Source: Chryseobacterium antibioticum (lineage in GTDB: Bacteria; Bacteroidota; Bacteroidia; Flavobacteriales; Weeksellaceae). Taken from it: a DNA stretch of 64,000 nucleotides. Below, in pieces: positions 62,808-64,000 of this stretch. The notes under the pieces are model-generated. The model was not told where the DNA came from and did not search any database. It worked only from the letters and a program-made list of their open reading frames with translations. The first letter of the stretch is position 1. Each line of letters starts with the position of its first letter. A program made the position numbers and the translations under genes. The stretch lies in contig NZ_JABBGI010000014.1 of NCBI RefSeq assembly GCF_012927325.1, positions 1 to 64,000 of the forward strand, written 5' to 3'.

Positions 62808-64000
62808 ATGCAAGATTCATTAGTAGAATATGGAGTCCGAAGAGTGATCATTACGATCACGGCTATTCTTTGTGCTTTGCTGGAAATTGTGGATTCCACG
62901 ATTGTGAACGTTGCCCTGAACGAGATGAAAGGTAACCTGGGTTCCACACTTTCTGAAGTGGGATGGGTAATTACGGCGTATGCCATTGGTAACGTTATTA
63001 TTGTACCGATGACAAGCTGGCTTTCCCAACAGTTCGGACGAAGAAATTACTTTGCAGCTTCTATTATCATTTTTACCGTATTTTCTTTTTTATGCGGTAA
63101 TGCAGATAATATTTGGGAGCTGGTATTTTTCAGACTGTGTCAGGGAATTGGAGGTGGAGCCTTACTGGTAACATCGCAAACCATCATCACAGAATCATAT
63201 CCTGTTGAAAAAAGAAGTATGGCTCAGGCTATTTATGGTTTGGGAGTAATTATTGGTCCTACATTAGGTCCGCCATTGGGAGGTTATATTGTAGATAATT
63301 TTAGCTGGCCTTATATTTTCTATATCAATATTCCTATCGGGATTGCGGCCACTTTAATGACATTACAGTTTATCAAGAGTCCGAAATATGCTGAGAAACG
63401 TAAAGCTTCAGATGTAGACTGGTTGGGAATTGCTTTATTGGCGGTTACGGTAGGTTCATTACAGTATATCTTAGAAAGAGGACATGAAGAAGACTGGTTT
63501 GCGAGTGGATGGATTGTACTATTTACAGTATCAGCAGTTTTAGGATTTATATTATTCCTCTGGAGAGAACTTACTTTCAAGTATCCGATTGTAGAGCTAA
63601 GAGTTTTAAAAAACAGTAATTTAAGGATTGGAACGGCCATGTCCTTTGTATTAGGATTTGGTTTATATGGTTCTACGTTTATCGTTCCGTTATATACCCA
63701 GAGTATTTTAGGGTGGACGGCCTTAGAATCCGGAGCATTAATGATTCCCGCGGCGTTAACAACCGCTTTCATGATGCCTATTATTGGTAAGTTGCTTTCA
63801 AAAGGCGTAAAACAGCAGATCTTAGTATCTTTAGGATTATTTACCTTCTTCGTTTATAGCTTCTGGGGATATAAAATTCTAACTCCGGACACCGGTAAAG
63901 AAGCATTCTTCTGGATGTTGATGGTAAGAGGGGCCGGATTAGGACTACTGTTTATTCCGATCACATCCTTATCATTAAGCACCTTGAAAGGTCAGGAAAT
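62808..64000 (+). CDS. DHA2 family MFS drug transporter (EmrB-like), cut by window edge
   Basis: The first 397 codons of a polytopic major facilitator. The N-terminal motif TAILCALLEIVDSTIVNVAL and GWVITAYAIGNVIIVPM (transmembrane segments 1-2) then GLGVIIGPTLGPPLGGYI (motif C) mark the 14-helix DHA2/EmrB antiporters. The C-terminal end lies beyond the window. It is the inner membrane pump of the TolC-EmrA-EmrB system, expressed from the tetR promoter unless the repeat before it has its own. Confidence 0.93.
   Translation, partial: MQDSLVEYGVRRVIITITAILCALLEIVDSTIVNVALNEMKGNLGSTLSEVGWVITAYAIGNVIIVPMTSWLSQQFGRRNYFAASIIIFTVFSFLCGNADNIWELVFFRLCQGIGGGALLVTSQTIITESYPVEKRSMAQAIYGLGVIIGPTLGPPLGGYIVDNFSWPYIFYINIPIGIAATLMTLQFIKSPKYAEKRKASDVDWLGIALLAVTVGSLQYILERGHEEDWFASGWIVLFTVSAVLGFILFLWRELTFKYPIVELRVLKNSNLRIGTAMSFVLGFGLYGSTFIVPLYTQSILGWTALESGALMIPAALTTAFMMPIIGKLLSKGVKQQILVSLGLFTFFVYSFWGYKILTPDTGKEAFFWMLMVRGAGLGLLFIPITSLSLSTLKGQE

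Noticed and set aside
1..64000. CRISPR arrays, rRNA, tRNA, tmRNA and prophage
   Set aside because: No regularly spaced identical repeats, no rRNA-like or tRNA-like structures and no phage structural genes were seen by reading both strands.

Overview
The window looks like a chromosomal segment of a Flavobacteriia member, most likely Chryseobacterium or a close relative in the Weeksellaceae. The reasons are AT-rich intergenic DNA, promoters of the Bacteroidetes type (TTTG, about 20 bases, TAnnTTTG), a type IX secretion/gliding block (porV, porU, gldJ), a mevalonate-pathway gene, Bacteroidetes families (GSCFA, DUF4269, DUF6438) and lipoproteins with acidic or lysine-rich residues after the lipobox Cys. 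No rRNA, tRNA, CRISPR array or prophage was seen.

Layout. 1-0.3 kb: probable end of an insertion sequence. 0.3-5.1 kb: SDR epimerase and acyl-CoA ligase (coupled), diphosphomevalonate decarboxylase, and a broken DUF2461 gene. 5.1-14.4 kb: a long AT-rich leader and DeaD-like helicase, a DUF47/PiT phosphate uptake pair, polyprenyl synthase, GSCFA-DUF4269-TatD, a polytopic membrane protein and a small interrupted membrane ORF. 14.4-19.5 kb (minus strand): RhlE-like helicase, two secreted proteins, Obg, adenylate kinase and Hpt. 19.7-23.6 kb: frameshifted ABC-F gene with a possible leader ORF, alpha/beta hydrolase, ParD antitoxin without ParE, and an ExoX-C-like protein. 23.7-30.3 kb: purA, an EEP-family protein, NTF2-like and VOC proteins, TauE/DUF1634, DUF1543 and purK. 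30.5-35.4 kb (minus strand): lipoproteins, a CPA2 antiporter and an EamA transporter. 35.7-38.7 kb: a membrane-anchored AraC regulator, a surface protein and an AraC remnant. 38.7-45.1 kb: purE, yiaA, ahcY, a HugZ-like gene behind a palindromic operator, a phosphopantetheinyl transferase and a FUSC protein. 45.4-52.3 kb: porV, porU and gldJ. 52.4-59.2 kb: murF, NUDIX, SRPBCC, an OMP-lptC-anmK operon and DNA polymerase III delta prime. 59.6 kb to the end: tetR-tolC-emrA-emrB efflux operon, cut by the window edge.

Together the genes cover purine metabolism (purA, purK, purE, hpt, adk), isoprenoid synthesis, envelope building (murF, anmK, lptC, T9SS, outer membrane barrels), phosphate and cation transport and drug efflux. 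Many intergenic gaps hold short dispersed inverted repeats that look like REP-type elements. Two genes (DUF2461 and ABC-F) are disrupted, two more loci look like remnants, and one antitoxin has no toxin. I did not find a clear new multi-gene system. The best leads are the HugZ operator, the ABC-F leader ORF, the orphan ParD, the OMP-LptC-AnmK operon and the dispersed repeats.
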